Assembly: GCA_022749755.1 (NCBI GenBank)
Contig: CM040449.1
Coordinates: 14,852,363-14,916,362, forward strand
Length of the DNA stretch: 64,000 nt
From: Azadirachta indica
Taxonomy: Eukaryota > Streptophyta > Magnoliopsida > Sapindales > Meliaceae
Reading direction: 5' to 3'
Shown: positions 1 to 13,786 of the stretch, one piece after another
Layout of the letters: every line of letters begins with the position of its first letter
Position numbering within the stretch: the first letter of the stretch is position 1
The notes under the pieces: model-generated
Seen by the model: only the letters and a program-made list of their open reading frames with translations
Database searches by the model: none
Told to the model about the DNA's origin: nothing
Made by a program: the position numbers and the translations under genes

Positions 1-229
1 TTAGAGGGAAGAGAGAGAGAGAGAACACAGAAACTGACAATAGAAAAGCGACAAGGTCGAGTTCACACTGTCCATTTTGGTTAGAGAGCCGCCGATTATC
101 ATACAGAATGCTATACATGTATTTTTTGTTGGTATAATAACATGTATGCTACCAAACTTATAACATTTTACATGATTGGGCATTAGTTAATAAACCATGA
201 CAGTTTAGTCTCCCACATCACACAAGAAG
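1..229. other. AT-rich noncoding DNA
   Basis: Nothing gene-like was recognised. The first 24 bases are a GA-rich tract. The only open frame is a short minus-strand one with no recognisable motif. Confidence 0.5.
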
Positions 230-1330
230 TCAACTTTCTTAAAAAAATTAACATCCGTCTAATTTATTTGATAAATAATTAGAAAACCTAAATTATTTTT
301 TTTAATCAATTAAGTTGAGAACAAAATTTTAAAATTTTTAATTAAGATAAAAAAATATGCATAGTTATAACTACAACCACACCCATAATCCAATATGGAT
401 ATATCGAATTAAAATGAGAACGGAGATCAGATGAGCATTCCTAATCCATCCCCAACCATTATCATCCCTATCTACTATCTAAGCATATTTTGCTTTTTTA
501 TTGACTCTACTTTTTGACGTGCATTACTATTAGGGACTACATTGTTACAATGGATAAAAAATGGCTTGACTTGCTTTTATCTAAAGCATAGGGACAAAAT
601 TGTTATTAAAAGCCACAACTTGGAAAAAAATAACCTTTTTTTTCTTTAAAATACTGTTGGGTGAAAACAAAATAAGATAATAAAATAGTGAATACTCAAT
701 TTTCTTTAAATATTATTTTAATTACGAATCAAATGCCTTTAAATACAACATAGATCAGGACACAGATGCCTTTTGACTTTGAGATTGGGACGAATATTAA
801 CGAAAATAAAATGTGATACCAAGACATGGAAAAGAGAGAAAAATGAAGTTGATATTTAGAAAGAAATCAATTAATATATATTCTTATATATTTTATTTTT
901 CTATTGAATTTTGATGTTAACAGTATATATATTTTATATTTTATTTTAGTATCTTAATTAGCTAAAGTTAACATTATTCATTAAAATATAAGGCGCAATA
1001 TAAAATTAAAAAATGTTTATTTACGACCAATATAAGCATAATATAAAATCAGCTCTTCTTTCACTTTGAGAATAATCTATTATTTAAAAATTTTTTGAGA
1101 CAGTAGCTTTTTTCAAAATATAAATTAACAAAGTAGCATATTATTAATTGTCACATCAAAATCATAAAAAGGCAACATTATTCATTAAAAAAATATTTTT
1201 TATTTATTTTTACCAACAAAAATTTCATATATGATATAAAAAGTGAACTCAACCATTAACCAAAATAAGCAAGATAAAATTATGGAAATTAGGAAAAAAA
1301 AGTAAAACGATAAGATTGTAGATTTATTTA
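230..1330. repeat. 1.1-kb diverged direct repeat, copy A
   Basis: This block recurs about 2.7 kb downstream in the same orientation, at 2970-4090. Shared landmarks appear in the same order: a run resembling AATGAGAACGG (415 and 3113), a phrase around TTTATCTAAAGCATAGGG (576 and 3268), and a closing block with TATTTATTTTTACC and ATTATGGAAATTAGG (about 1200-1300 and 3970-4070). The copies differ by many substitutions and small indels, so the duplication is old. No coding content was seen. Confidence 0.75.
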
Positions 1331-2389
1331 ATATAATTTTTTTTAAATATATATAATAAAATAACAAGAAGGAAGAAGAGGATTGTGTTTGCATAACAAG
1401 AGGATGATAATGTTTATATTATTCACCCAAAGGTTTTGTTGACCCAACAATTTATTAAAGAATATTTTCAGCTCATTACTCTAATTTTGCTAGTATTTAA
1501 TCGTGATATAACAAATATTGGAATATTACATTATAAAAAGATTTCATTTGTTTTGATGAGTACCAATGACAACAAATACTACTGCAGATATCTATCTATA
1601 TCCCATCATAATAGGTAGAATTGATACTTGTAAAAAAAAATATGAATAAGATATAGTAAAAATATATAATATCCTTATGAGATATAAATAGAATATAATA
1701 AAAATGTATAATATTCGCATAAAATATGAATAAAATACAAATATTATAAAACATTCAGATAATATATCTTCAAATGACTCGTTTTGTACTTAATAAAAAA
1801 GTCAATTATAAAAAATGTTGTCTTGACCTAATGTTTAGTTTCTCTACTATTTGTCCTGATACTTTACTCTTTAAATAATTTATTTTGATTGTTTGAGTTT
1901 TTATTATAAATTTTTTATTTTTATTAAGTTTTTACAATTTAATGGATTGTTATAATTATAGAATTAAAATTTTATATTGTTAGAATTATATATATTTTAA
2001 AATATTAATATGACATTAATTTTTTAATTTAATCTATTAATATGGTATATTAATTTATAAAATATTGAAAATTAAATTATAAATTTAAAAAGGATATATA
2101 TAATATCCTTAGGATACGTGTTAGAATATGTATATTGGTAAATATCTGTTTAAAAGGATATAATATTAATTATAATATCTGTTATCGATACAAATATGAA
2201 AATTTTTGTAGGATATAGATATACACATTAAAATATTCTTACTGTATGTTATTCATTGTTATCCCTGTTAATGAGTTATATTTCCCTATTCAAATGATTT
2301 TAATAGTGCATAGGGAAAATTGTCTTTATATTCAAACACTCACAAGAAAAAAAAAAATGAAGTGAAAATAGTAGGCAGTTGAAGATAAA
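1331..2389. other. AT-rich spacer between the two 1.1-kb repeats
   Basis: No gene was found. Short, loosely repeated phrases of the kind ATATGAATAA...ATATATAATATCC occur at 1640-1760, and a related GGATATA-rich stretch at 2085-2220. They may be remnants of a miniature element, but no clear termini are visible. Confidence 0.4.
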
Positions 2390-2720
2390 AAGCCATCACT
2401 CTATCTTCTTCTTCTTCACAGCTAGCTGATGTATTTTTACATAAAGAGAGAGAGAGATATTATTCCTTCTTCTTTTCTCAACACTCTTCTTTTTCTATTT
2501 CTTATTTATATTTGTTCACACACGCAGATAAAACACACTCGTATATACAAAAATTGAACAAAAATAATAAAAAGGAAGATGGGAGTCTATTCTCTGAGTT
2601 GTTTCTCTTTGCTATTTTTTTTTTTTTTTTTTTGTTGTTTGGGAACGATAATCTTGTTGTTCATATATATGGCAAATCTATTCATGTATCTCTAGACGAG
2701 AGAATAGGTTTGTGATTTTG
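2390..2720 (+). promoter_or_regulatory. possible promoter and CT-rich leader
   Basis: Several TCTTCTTCTTC and CTTTTTCT tracts and a GA repeat (GAGAGAGAGA near 2446) resemble a plant 5' untranslated leader. No credible coding exon follows within the next kilobases. It could be the orphan leader of a lost gene or ordinary microsatellite-like sequence. Confidence 0.2.
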
Positions 2721-2969
2721 TTTTTGTTTTCTTGTTTATTTTGTGGATTTTGTTGTCTTTATTGCGTTAGTTTTTTATTTACGCAGGTTTTATGTATATA
2801 CTGAATCTAGATTGATGTCTCGAAACCTTTAAAAATGTTTAGATTATAGTTATCATTTAAGATTTTTTATAAGAAATATATTCTTAAACTTTAAAAATTT
2901 AACGTAGATATTAATTATAAATGGTGATAATTTAGTCACTCACAAATTACAACAAATTCAAAAATTTTA

Positions 2970-4090
2970 AAATAAATTATACTTACATATATTTTACTTG
3001 ATAAATAATTTTAAAAGCTTAAACTTTTTCTGTTTTAATCAATGAAGTTTTGAATAAAATTTTTAAAATTTTAAATTAAGATTTAAAAAAACCCACACCA
3101 CAACCAGGTCAAAATGAGAACGGGGATAGAGATGGACATGCCCAACCCGATGCCATCCCCACCTATTATTTCAGTGTGATCTGCATTTCAACTAACACAA
3201 TTTTCTGTCACGTATTACGAGGGATTAAATTGTTAAAGTGGATAAAATAATGAACAAATTTACTTTTATCTAAAGCATAGGGAAAAACTTGTTATTAATA
3301 GCCACCGACTTGGTAATAAATAAGATTATCTTTTTTGTTTAAAATGCTGTTAGTGAAACAAAATAATATAATAAAAATTTGAACACTTAATTTCCTTTAA
3401 ATATTATTTAAATCAAGATGCACACGCCTTTGATTAAATAGAGGCCAGTTTTATAAAAAGAAAAAAAATAGAGGCTAGTTTCTTCACATAGTACTTAGAT
3501 CAAGAAACAGATGCCTTAGAGCGTAATTTGGACCAATATTATGGAAAATAAAATATGATTTTAAGACACGGATAACGGGATAAGAGAGAGAAACGAAGTT
3601 AAAATTTTGAAAAAAAAATGAAAGAAATTAATTAATACTTTTATTTTTATATATTTTACCTTTCTATGGAATATGGTGTTAATATTTTATATATTTTAAT
3701 TTTATTTTAATATTTTAATTAGTTAAAGATGATCAACTGTTATTATCAATGGAACATGTTAACATTTGGGGTACGTATGATAATTATGTTGAGATACATT
3801 GAGTATAATTTCAATATTTTCAAAATATAATGCCTAATATAAAAGTAGCCCTTCTTTCCACTTTTAAAATATTCTTTTATTTGTATAACTTAAAAATTTT
3901 ATTAATCAAATTGATTTTTTTATTTTTATTAAAATCATATAAAAGTAAAATTGTTCATTAAAAAAATATTTTTTATTTATTTTTACCGACAAAAATTTCG
4001 GATATGTTACGAAATTTGAACTCAATCATTAACCAAAATAAGAAAGGTAAAATTATGGAAATTAGGAAAAAGAAAGAAAATAAGAGAAAA
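2970..4090. repeat. 1.1-kb diverged direct repeat, copy B
   Basis: This is the second copy of the block at 230-1330, same orientation and same order of shared phrases. It holds an insertion around 3440-3500 containing a short internal duplication of a TAGAGGCTAGTTT-like phrase. It is noncoding. Confidence 0.75.
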
Positions 4091-5919
4091 TTATAGACTT
4101 GTTTTTATATAGATTATAAAATAATTGTAAAACAAGTATAAAGCTAAAAGTTCCATATATTAAGGAATAAGAATCCTCTCTATTTATTTAACTAAACAAA
4201 GAAATAATTTATTTACTTCTGTCCATTCCCCCATATTACCTTTGTCTAAACATGCACTAAAAACATAATTTACAAATTTCACACATAAGAATGTCTTCAT
4301 AACTATATATATATATGTCGATGATCTAAATTTTCTTCATGCATCATAATAAAACTGGCGAAAACAATGAAATCAATTATATGCCTTTGATGATATAAGA
4401 GTTATTCATTTCTATGAATAGTGAGCTTCGATTATAAATATTAAAGTAACTTGTGTTTTAAAATATTTATTTTAATAATTAAAAATAAATAAATAAAAAC
4501 TTTAAAACACACATGAATTTGAGTGCAAATAGAAGGTAAGAATTTGAGTGACAATAGATAAGATTTCTCACTCTAAATAAAATCTTTAAAAAAATTATTT
4601 TTATGTAAAACTTGAATCTGTCACATCGCTTTAGTATGTTAAATAATTAATATTTAAATCCCAAATTAACATGTACAAGTAATGTAATAGTAATAAGTTA
4701 GTTTTCACATCATCATTTCAAATAAAAATTTATGTTGATAGGTCTATATAAATATTTAAATATCAGGTCCACTCATGCTAAATAACGATTGAAAAATTTT
4801 AAAGAGTATTGCTCTAAAAGATTTTTTAGGGTTAAAAAATTATTTTGAAGTTCAAATAATAAAAAATATGCAAGTTTTAGATAAAAAAATTTGCAAATTG
4901 ATTCTACCAAACAAAATCATGAACCTTTCTTTTGCTATTTCTGGATACTAGAAATAGAAACACAAGCTTTTTAAATAAGTTACTTGATTTAAACAATAAG
5001 TTCATTTTTAAAGTTAAAACAATAAGTTCATTTTATGCGCATTCTTCAATATAAAATAAAAGAAAAGAACAATATTTCACCAGTTATGTCTATTATAAAA
5101 TATACTATGCATTTTTTTAACATTATTGTTAACTAATAGTAGCTTTTAGTGACGAAACAATATTGTTGCTAAAAATCATTTTGATAACAATACTCATTTT
5201 GTTGCTGAACGAACCTGTGATTGCTTAAAACATTACTATGAAATTTAAAAAATCGGAGCAAAAATTTTTGAGGAGAAAATTTAAAATCTGAAATTTTTTA
5301 AAATTTGATGCCATATAAAATAAATTGGCGGAAAATTTTGAAATATGGGAGGGAAAATTTTCAATAAAAATTGTTTAAATTTTGATGCCATTTTAAAATG
5401 AATTGGAGGAAATTTTAAAATATGAAAAAAATTAAATTTGTAGTCTCAAAATCATAAGGAAGAAGATCTCTTTTGATTCATTAAACAAAAAATTATTGAA
5501 CTGTTATTGCACAACTTAACTAATTTTTTTATTTAAATCATGAAATTATATATACAATTGTTTGATGCATCCATTGTACATTATGAAATAATTTATAGTG
5601 CAACTTTTACAATGCAACTTATGAATCTATTTTATTAATATTATTAGCATTAATATTTATATTATTTTGATATTACAATAACTTCAATTAATAAACTTAG
5701 TTATTATATTTATATTAAAGTTTTAATATGTTATTTATACTATATTATTTTAATATTTTTAAGTTATTGTGAAAAAATAAATAATTTTTTAGTTTTAATT
5801 AAAAAATAAGAATGCACTTTAATATTGTCACACACAAGAGAACTCGTGATAATGATTATATAGTATAATACTTCTCTATAATATAATCTAATACCTTGTG
5901 ATATAATCCAATTAACCTA
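4091..5919. other. AT-rich noncoding DNA with a small tandem duplication
   Basis: No gene was found. At 5296-5347 and 5376-5424 a phrase beginning AAATTTGATGCCAT and ending GGAAAATTTTGAAATATG is repeated in tandem with changes. Around 5148-5215, TTAGTGACGAAACAA and GTTGCT phrases resemble CACTA subterminal sequence, suggesting an older decayed element. Confidence 0.45.
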
Positions 5920-8900
5920 CATTACTAGAAAAATCGACATTATTGATAGTAGACTTCTAATTCTTTTAAGAAAGTATCAAGGTTGAAGGATAGAAGTGGT
6001 TTTTTTTTTTTTTTTTTTTGGAAGCAGCAAAATTGTAATAAGAATTATTGACATTGAACAATAAGTATAAGGATTCTTTGAGACTATAGTATCACTACTT
6101 AAAACAATGTCGTTTTGGTCACAATTTTAACAGCCAAACGATGTTATTTTTACATAAATTAATTTTTTTAATTAAAAGAAATAGAAAACAATATCGTTTT
6201 GGTCTTTTTCCCTTCAAAAAAAAGAAAAAAGAAAACCCATTTTCCCCCTTCATTTTCGTTTTCCCAATTAGTCCAAAATTTTCCCTCGAACTTTCTCTAC
6301 ACTTAGCATCAAATAACCCAAAATAGTCACATCCTGAATCTTTGAATAACCTAAACTCGTCTTAAATCAACCTATTTTGACATCAAATCAACCTATTTAC
6401 ATCTTATATTAAGTGAAATCTACCTGTATTATCTTCAAAGAATAGATTCAGCTTCAAATATAAACGGAAGCTTCTAAAATTGAAACATCTACCTAGGTAA
6501 GTCATCAAATGTTAAAATCATCAAAATACTTTTGTTATTTCTTTGTTTATGTTGTATGTATATTAATTTGAGTAGTTTTATTTTGTTTTTCAATTTCTAA
6601 GGTTTGGGTTATGTTTGATTATATTTTCGTAGTTTCTTGACTCTACTCTTAATCTCTGGTATATTTTTATTCTTAAGACTAATTGCGGAGCCAATTTGCA
6701 GATGCATATTATTTAACAAGTGGATTTGTATGCAATCGAAGGGTTGCGTGTGTTGATTTGGAAGCTAATTTGTTCATGCATGAAATCAGTGAGTTATTGA
6801 AGTGCATGTGTTGATTTTTTTATTCATTATGTCGCGATTCTTATTGTTAGAGTGCATGTACTAATTTTTTCTTGTTCATGTTGTATTTTTTTTTTCTTAA
6901 AGTGTATGTGCTTATTTTTTTTATTCTTTGTGTTACAATTTTTTATTATTGGAGTCTATATGCTGATTCGGGACTTGATTTTTACTTTTGTTGACAATGT
7001 TTTTATTTTCTCAGTTGTTTATGTATTGATTTGAGAGCAAAAAAATTGCTTTTGCTATTGCTATTAGATATATTCTTTTACCTATTCACATTCACTTTAT
7101 ATGTGCTGAATATTTCTTTGCATTTGATATTATTGTTATAGCTATATTTGGTTGTGATTGGGTAACATATAAGAGGTGTTATGTGAAGTGGTTGTGGTTG
7201 GTATATATTGAAGTGTTGTTTGCTTCTTGTTTATCTTGATGTGTATGTAATTTTTCTTTTAAAATTTAAACTTTTTGGAAAATTACATAGATTATCTTAT
7301 TGTTGAGTTTTAGCCTTTTTCTTCGTTAAAGTGAAAATGTGTAATTTAATTCATTGATTAACTTTTTTCCCTAACTTTATGCATAGATGTTTATTGTGAA
7401 AGTTTGATTTGTAGGATTATGCATAGTGTCCACTTTAGATAGAGTTTCTTAAGTCTTACAAATCATACTCTACATGTTTGAGAAAATGCCTCATTAATAA
7501 CGCTAGTTTTAATTAAAATAAAACTTCTTAAGATTTCAAAGAATTACTCAAAATGAATTGCTTTTTTATGCTGGAAATTTACATATAATATATGGCAAAG
7601 GATGTCAAGGTAAGTGTCTTAACTAAATCATTTATTTATCACTTCTCTAAAGAATTAGTTCATTACTATGATTAGAGGTTTGATTATCATGATTGGAGTT
7701 TGGTGATAAAGCATCATAATAATAACTTTAAATTATACATTTGCATTTCAATTACTTTAATATTTATGGTTGTTCCGTGTACTCCTATTGATTTTTTTTT
7801 CTTTTTTCAATTAATTTTTTAAAGATGATGTATTTAGTTAAGGACAGGAAGTTTAACACAAATATAAATCTCCTTCAAACACTTTTTGGTTCAAGACTGT
7901 AGTATTATTATGTATAAACTTTCCAATCTTGTCGAGACTTTGACAAAGATATGGATTAGTTCATTATTATAGTTGCTTAAATTGTCATCTTGTTGTTAAC
8001 ACATATACAAATGATGATTGATTACTGCAACTTGCTTTACAACCAAGATCTCCTGAATCTTTGCAAGGTATGAATTTCTTTTGTTTACTTTACCATAATT
8101 ATTAAAATTCTTAGTTAATTCATTGTTGAGTATATATCCCCAAATCTTTTGATTTAAGGTGAATGATATATCCTTATAAAAATCATGCAGGAAGTTAAAA
8201 TATCTGTTGTGAAAGTGTGAGCTGTATTTTTGTAAATGGAAATGTTATAAACTTGGCTATTTTCATTTTTTATATATGCCAATTATTATTTCTCTAAAGT
8301 AAAACTATTTTTTAGTATGTACTGCACTAACTTTGGTCGATTACCGTAAAGCAATGTTCTTATCACATAGAAGTTATAGTGATAAGATTTCAAGCTTAAC
8401 TATTTTAATTCAATTATTTACCACCAAAAGAAACATGAATTTGAAAAAGAGTGGCAAATTTTTCTGCTACAAAAGTGATTCAAGTGATTATTTCTTGAAA
8501 AGTTGAGGTCAGTTACCCTTGTAATGATTAGGTGTCCTTATTATTGTCTTGTAAATCCAAAATGCATTAAGGTAGTTAAGAATGCAGCCAAATCTTTACT
8601 TCAGAGCCTTAAATGATTCTAAAAATTTATAATCAAGTAACATCCTTTATTTGGCTGCCTATGCTATATCACTATATTCTGTTTTAGCTTGTGGTTCTTG
8701 TGCATGTACCCATATTACAAACTAAATGTCATTTGTGGAACAAATATATGATTCTAATTTTTTATACTTGCTAAATATCCTTTGCATTTTTTGATATAGT
8801 GGTAGAAATTCAATTTGATTCATTTTTTTATTCACTTTTATGAAAACTGATTATGTATTGTTCATTTCATTAATTCTCAATTGTTTGGTTTTATTTAGAT

Positions 8901-10103
8901 ATTAAACAATATGTCTTTTTTTTTAATATTAAAGTTAAATCCATGTGTATCCAGAGTGTATAGTTATCTATTTGAAATACTATCATGTGTTTATTTCTTG
9001 ACCATATGTCATGCCATGCTATATCTACTGAACATATGGTTTACTATAATTTTATGAATTTCTTAGTTCATTTATTTGTTGACAATGGACATTATTTTCT
9101 TATTTGATAAATTGTGACCCGAGAATATTTATTTTCATAATTATGTTGACATGTTTTTTAGTATAATATGCATGTATTTCTATTTACTTTCAAACGAATA
9201 CTATCTTGTCTCTTGTACCAAACTACTGTCATCCTGTGCTTTGGCCATGGTCATATTTATTTATCAATTTTTATTATGTTAAAATTTAATTTTCTTAAAT
9301 GGACTGCATATAGGTTTTAAAGAGATGACTAACATTAAGAGTTTAGCTTACAATAACGTTGTAGAATTAAATGATGCATATCCAAGTTAAATGTCAAATT
9401 GATTATCTTACACTGAAGGAAAATTGTTAAGTTATTTTGGTGAATTTAATAAATTTGATGCTTGTTTTTTGTCCAAGATTAAAGAAATATTGAGATTGCT
9501 TGATTGGAAATCCATATACTTGTGCTTTACTTTTGCTTATACTTTTGTTATACACCTAATGTTTAACTTGTAGGTACCTTCGTACATGATAATTAATTTT
9601 ATTTTTGAACTTAATTGTTTTTGTACTTAGAATTATTTTTGGATTTAGAATTGGATGGGAGATGGATGTATGAAAGTTATTGGATTGTGACTAGAATTGT
9701 AGGAAACTTTCGATGTTCAATTTATAATATTTATGTTAAAGGTCAATTTTTATTATTATATTGCTAATAGTTTTAGTAAATTTGACATTTGAAAAATAAA
9801 TAGGGGCATTATTATTAGCAACAAAAATTAATTTTATTTTTTTAATATATGAAACATTTATTGATACTAATCTAATATCAGCAAATAAGAAATCATAGAT
9901 ACCTTTTTGCTAACATGAAAATCCTAATACCATAGTTTCAATACACTACTGATATATTGAGCATATTGGATACTAATATTTTTGTTATGATACTTTATTT
10001 GGTGTTAGGAATTGTTGGCTGAGGCAATTATGTTACTTGGAAGGTAACAAATCATATTATCGATATTAATCCAACATCAGTAATTGCCATTTTTCTAGTA
10101 GTG
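5920..10103. mobile_element. non-autonomous CACTA-type element
   Basis: The left end reads CATTACTAGAAAAATCGACA. The right end, read on the other strand from 10103, is CACTACTAGAAAAATGGCAA. The two match at about 17 of 20 positions, and the left end differs from canonical CACTA by one C-to-T change. The candidate 3-bp target duplication is CTA (5917-5919) against GTA (10104-10106), so it is imperfect. The 4.2-kb interior has no recognisable transposase, only small random open frames. CACTA elements are mobilised in trans by TNP2/TNP1-like proteins. Confidence 0.6.
6101..6210. repeat. repeated CGTTTTGG motif near the CACTA left end
   Basis: AAAACAATGTCGTTTTGG (6101-6118), its approximate inverse CCAAACGATGTT (6135-6146) and AAACAATATCGTTTTGG (6187-6203) form a cluster of related partly palindromic words. 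Such subterminal words are known transposase-binding sites in CACTA elements. That role here is inferred. Confidence 0.4.
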
Positions 10104-11325
10104 GTAATACAATACAATATTATGAAGTGCAAAGCAAAGGATCAAATAACAAAACACTAAAATCATCAAAAGTTTACACTTATCCCTAATTACAAATTTA
10201 GAAAAACGTTGTATAGAAGAAAAGAAGAAGACTTTTAAAGCTAACAGAGAAGAGCCTCCTAAGCTCCCCACTAGCCTTGATTTATGTAAGTAAGATCGTA
10301 AAGGCTTTACATTTATCAAGACATACAAGTTGCAAGTTTCATCATACCACTGTCTGGCAGATTGTGACTCACATTTGAATTGTCTCACACGCTAAATAAG
10401 AGAAAGTGCTCTTCAGAAACATTATTTGGGAATTGAATAATCTTTCCTATGCTTGAGGAATCATGTCATTTGGACTTGCATAATATGAGATATCATTAAA
10501 ATAGTAAAACATGCTTAAGTTGTAAACTTTGACAGCCAATATTGAGATGAAGACTATTGTAGGGTGCCTAAACATTTTGGATTTGCAATAGTTGTGTGAA
10601 TATGAATTATGAACAATTAACAGAATAATGGCTATTGCAAGGGCCTAAACATTCTGAATTTGGAATAGTTGTCTGAATACGAACTGTGAACAATTCAGGC
10701 CTCTTTCACTTGCAACAAGAATCATCACATTTGGAGATGTTTACACAAAGTTATGCCCTACAATTAATGTTCAAGTGACTAGTATACTAATGGACAGTTT
10801 GATCTTTTTAATTGTAACTTGAACTCCTTTACACATATACACAAAAATAAACCACATTAATACTTTAATACCAGGATTATATTCATGTCAACTTGTACAA
10901 TCATAGAAAAATAAAGTTATGAGCAATATCCGAAGATTAGAAAGACATCACTTCCATATCAACTATAATCACATACTTAAGTTAGAAACTTAAAAAGGAA
11001 CATTTGTTATCAAAGCTAACAAAAAAGCATATTATTGTTAGAACACCGTACCAATCCCCAAAATCATGAATATGAATGGCATTTTCAAAAGAAAATATAC
11101 CCCATAATATTTATGATAATGTCATTCATTCAATTTGGAATAGTAAAAATAAGACAAGGATAACTCAAGTTTCACATCTTAATTGAAAGAAGAATGATGG
11201 CCATCATTTTCAAATAAAGATAAATGATCCCAAATCAAAATGAATAATCTCCCAAATACGTCAATATATATTTTTTAGTTCTTTTATGATACCATATTAT
11301 TCAGGCCTTATTACTAGCATGCTTG
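10104..11325. other. noncoding stretch with a 79-bp tandem duplication
   Basis: No gene was recognised. Two adjacent related units lie at about 10553-10622 and 10632-10698. Both contain CCTAAACATT, GAATAGTTG or CAATAGTTG, and GAACAATT in the same order. A 97-codon minus-strand open frame (10095-10388) shows no domain and is probably random. Confidence 0.45.
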
Positions 11326-11329
11326 AAAT

Positions 11330-11720
11330 CGCTCAAGAAGTGACCGTAAAACCTTCCTTACAAGCTTAGTCTTTGAGTTTTCTTCACGTAAGGCATAAGA
11401 TTCATTGCCAATATCATTCAATTTTGAGTGAAAATCAACAAGTAATTCATCATCATGCATTCTCAAATTTTCAAATCTAGTAGTAAGCATTTAAATCCTA
11501 GATCATTTCGCCACTAATGTTCCTTCATAGGTAACTTGCAAAATATCTCATACCTTTTTTGCGGATTTGCATGTAGAGATTAATTTAAATCAATTGAAAT
11601 CAACTACATTGAAAGCAACATTAAGAGCCTTAGAATTGAAGTTAGCTGTAAAATTTTCTAAACTCGTTCATATCTCTTGAGGTTTTGGCAGAATGTTACC
11701 CATATCATTAGTTATGGTAG
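11330..11720 (-). pseudogene. copia-type retrotransposon gag fragment (UBN2-like)
   Basis: On the minus strand the translation includes LQVTYEGT, then TTRFENLRMHDDELLVDF, then LNDIGNESYAL and SKTKLVRKVLRSLLERF. These are hallmark phrases of the gag region of plant copia retrotransposons (UBN2 family), whose proteins form the virus-like particle. Stop codons interrupt it, for example where an E or W would be expected before LQVTYEGT. No protease, integrase or reverse transcriptase follows. It is a truncated dead copy. Confidence 0.75.
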
Positions 11721-11849
11721 GAGGCGTCCATTCAACAAGTATGCTTGCCAAACTTTCTCATTAGTTGATTTGATAAATATCCCTCATCATAGCTTTTCAA
11801 TAAGAATAATTTATTCAATTAACTAAGAGTGGCCGTAAAATTGATTCTT

Positions 11850-13010
11850 GTTGTCAACAATGCTATGTGCATGCGTGTGACCACAAGTGCACGGGGTTGT
11901 GACAAGTAATAAAGTGATAAATACAAATGTTGTCCCACAAGAATTGAGTTTAAATTATATACTGAGTACTACAGTTATGATAAATCATTTTATATAAGCA
12001 ATTTATAATTTATTAATGCAAAAATAATATAATTAAGTGGAAATAATGAATGTTAATTAATTAATAGAAATATTAACACAAGGTTAGAGAGAATCTAAGA
12101 GTGAGCAAAACTTGCAATGATAAAGGTTCTAGGGCTTTGATTTTGGCTATCTATCTTTACATTTTCCGTAATTAGCCATTATTAACTTGTTCTAGTTCTA
12201 TTCACTAATCACAGGATTGAGCCTGACCTTGTTATCTCCCTCGAGTATCAAACGAAGTCCTAGGTATAATTAACCAAGTTGATATCACTATTTGACTTAA
12301 TTGACTATGTGCCCATTATGCACTACCTATTATTAAGTACTTAGAACTCAATTACTGCCTGATATCATAAGTAATAATTACATTATTTAGGTATTGATCT
12401 CCTATTGGGCTCACAATAACCTAAATTATGTTTTCCTAATCCAATAAACAAATTAATCTCTCCCGAGAATCAATTTATTTGTTATCAATTTACCAATTCA
12501 TCAATTAACAATTTAGAAGCATCAAGCATAGTTAAACATAAGTGAATAAACACATACTAACATTAATAACATGCTAATTAATCAAAATATAGTTAAGATA
12601 AGTTACATCAAGTCCTTATAACAATAAATTTAGCTTAAAATCACATAAATAATACTACAAGTTGTCATAAAATTTATAATTTCAAAATTGAATAAAATCA
12701 ATAGTGACAATAAAAAATTCAAGATAAAATTTAGAGATTAAGAGATAAATTAAGGATGTTGACGCTCCAATCCGCAAATCTATATTCTCTTGAATTCCTT
12801 CAAAAATGATCAATTCTTCCTTTTTTCTCTCTCTAGGATTTTCTCAATTTTTTCACGTTTTGATTGTAAAAACTCTCTTATTTCCAAAACTGTATGGTGG
12901 CGATATGGTGGGTGTATGAAAATCACCAAAAACAAATTTTTGCCTTCCTCAATTCCAACAAGTGGTGGAATGATAGATAGTTTTTTGTTGGCATAGAATG
13001 GGATCAAACA
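11850..13010. repeat. noncoding repeat-like segment
   Basis: From CACAAGTGCACGGGGTTGTG (about 11882) onward the sequence has the texture of a dispersed plant repeat, with phrases such as CTCTCCCGAGAATCAATTT and a CT-rich block at 12815-12880. Two overlapping short open frames on opposite strands at 12790-13007 have no recognisable domain. It may be untranslated sequence of the retroelement whose gag lies to the left. This is an inference without termini to confirm it. Confidence 0.3.
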
Positions 13011-13166
13011 ATAAGATTGGGTGATATCGAGTTCAAGGTTCGTACTTCCTTTTCTGATAAAGGTTCTTTACTATTTTAGTGTTACTTGTAAATTTGTGCT
13101 TTATTTATTTTATTTTTAATTTAGCATATTTTTATGTTATTATTGTTTATTTTTGTTTTTGCTATG

Positions 13167-13786
13167 GGAAAAATTCTCGATTCCCCCTCAGGTTTTTTGA
13201 AATACCTCATCATCCCCCTATGTTTTCAAAATTACCCCATTAGGTCCACTTGTTACATTTGTTAACGATAAAATTCATTTTCTAAGGGCACAATGGTAAT
13301 TGCACACTACATCATACTATTTCCCATCAGCTAGCCATAGTCAACGTAGACTATGCCCCACCACACCAAACACACTTAACAAAATAAATTAATAAATAAT
13401 AAATAAATAATAAAAGCATATAATAAATAAATAAATCATAAAATTAATACATGACTATTTTGGTGTGCAATTGTATTATGAAATATTAATTGTAAAATAC
13501 CTATTTTTATTATTGTATTAATATTAAATTATATTATATTATTAATAAAATATTATAGTATTACTAAAATACTTTATTATTAATAAAATAATATATTAAT
13601 TAACATTAAATTATTAAATACTACGTGGGACCCATTGTTGTCCTTATATACCAATTAGGGGCATTTTGGACAAAACAAGATTTTTCTATGAACAAATGTA
13701 ATGGATGGACCTAATGGGATAATTTTGAAAATGCAGCGGGTCATGAGTTATTTCAAGACACTTAAGGGGAAATTAGAAATTTTTCC
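13167..13786. mobile_element. Mutator-like miniature element (620 bp)
   Basis: The ends are inverted repeats of about 100 bp. The left arm starts GGAAAAATTCTCGATTCCCC and holds ATTACCCCATTAGGTCCA. The right arm, read inversely, starts GGAAAAATTTCTAATTTCCC and holds ATTATCCCATTAGGTCCA. Flanking 9-mers TTTGCTATG (13158-13166) and TTTGTTATG (13787-13795) match at 8 of 9 positions, the target-duplication length of Mutator-like elements. The interior is AT-rich with no coding capacity. Confidence 0.85.

Noticed and set aside
10095..10388. 97-codon minus-strand open frame next to the CACTA right end
   Set aside because: No domain or homologous phrase was recognised, and it partly overlaps the transposon terminus. 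A random frame is more likely.
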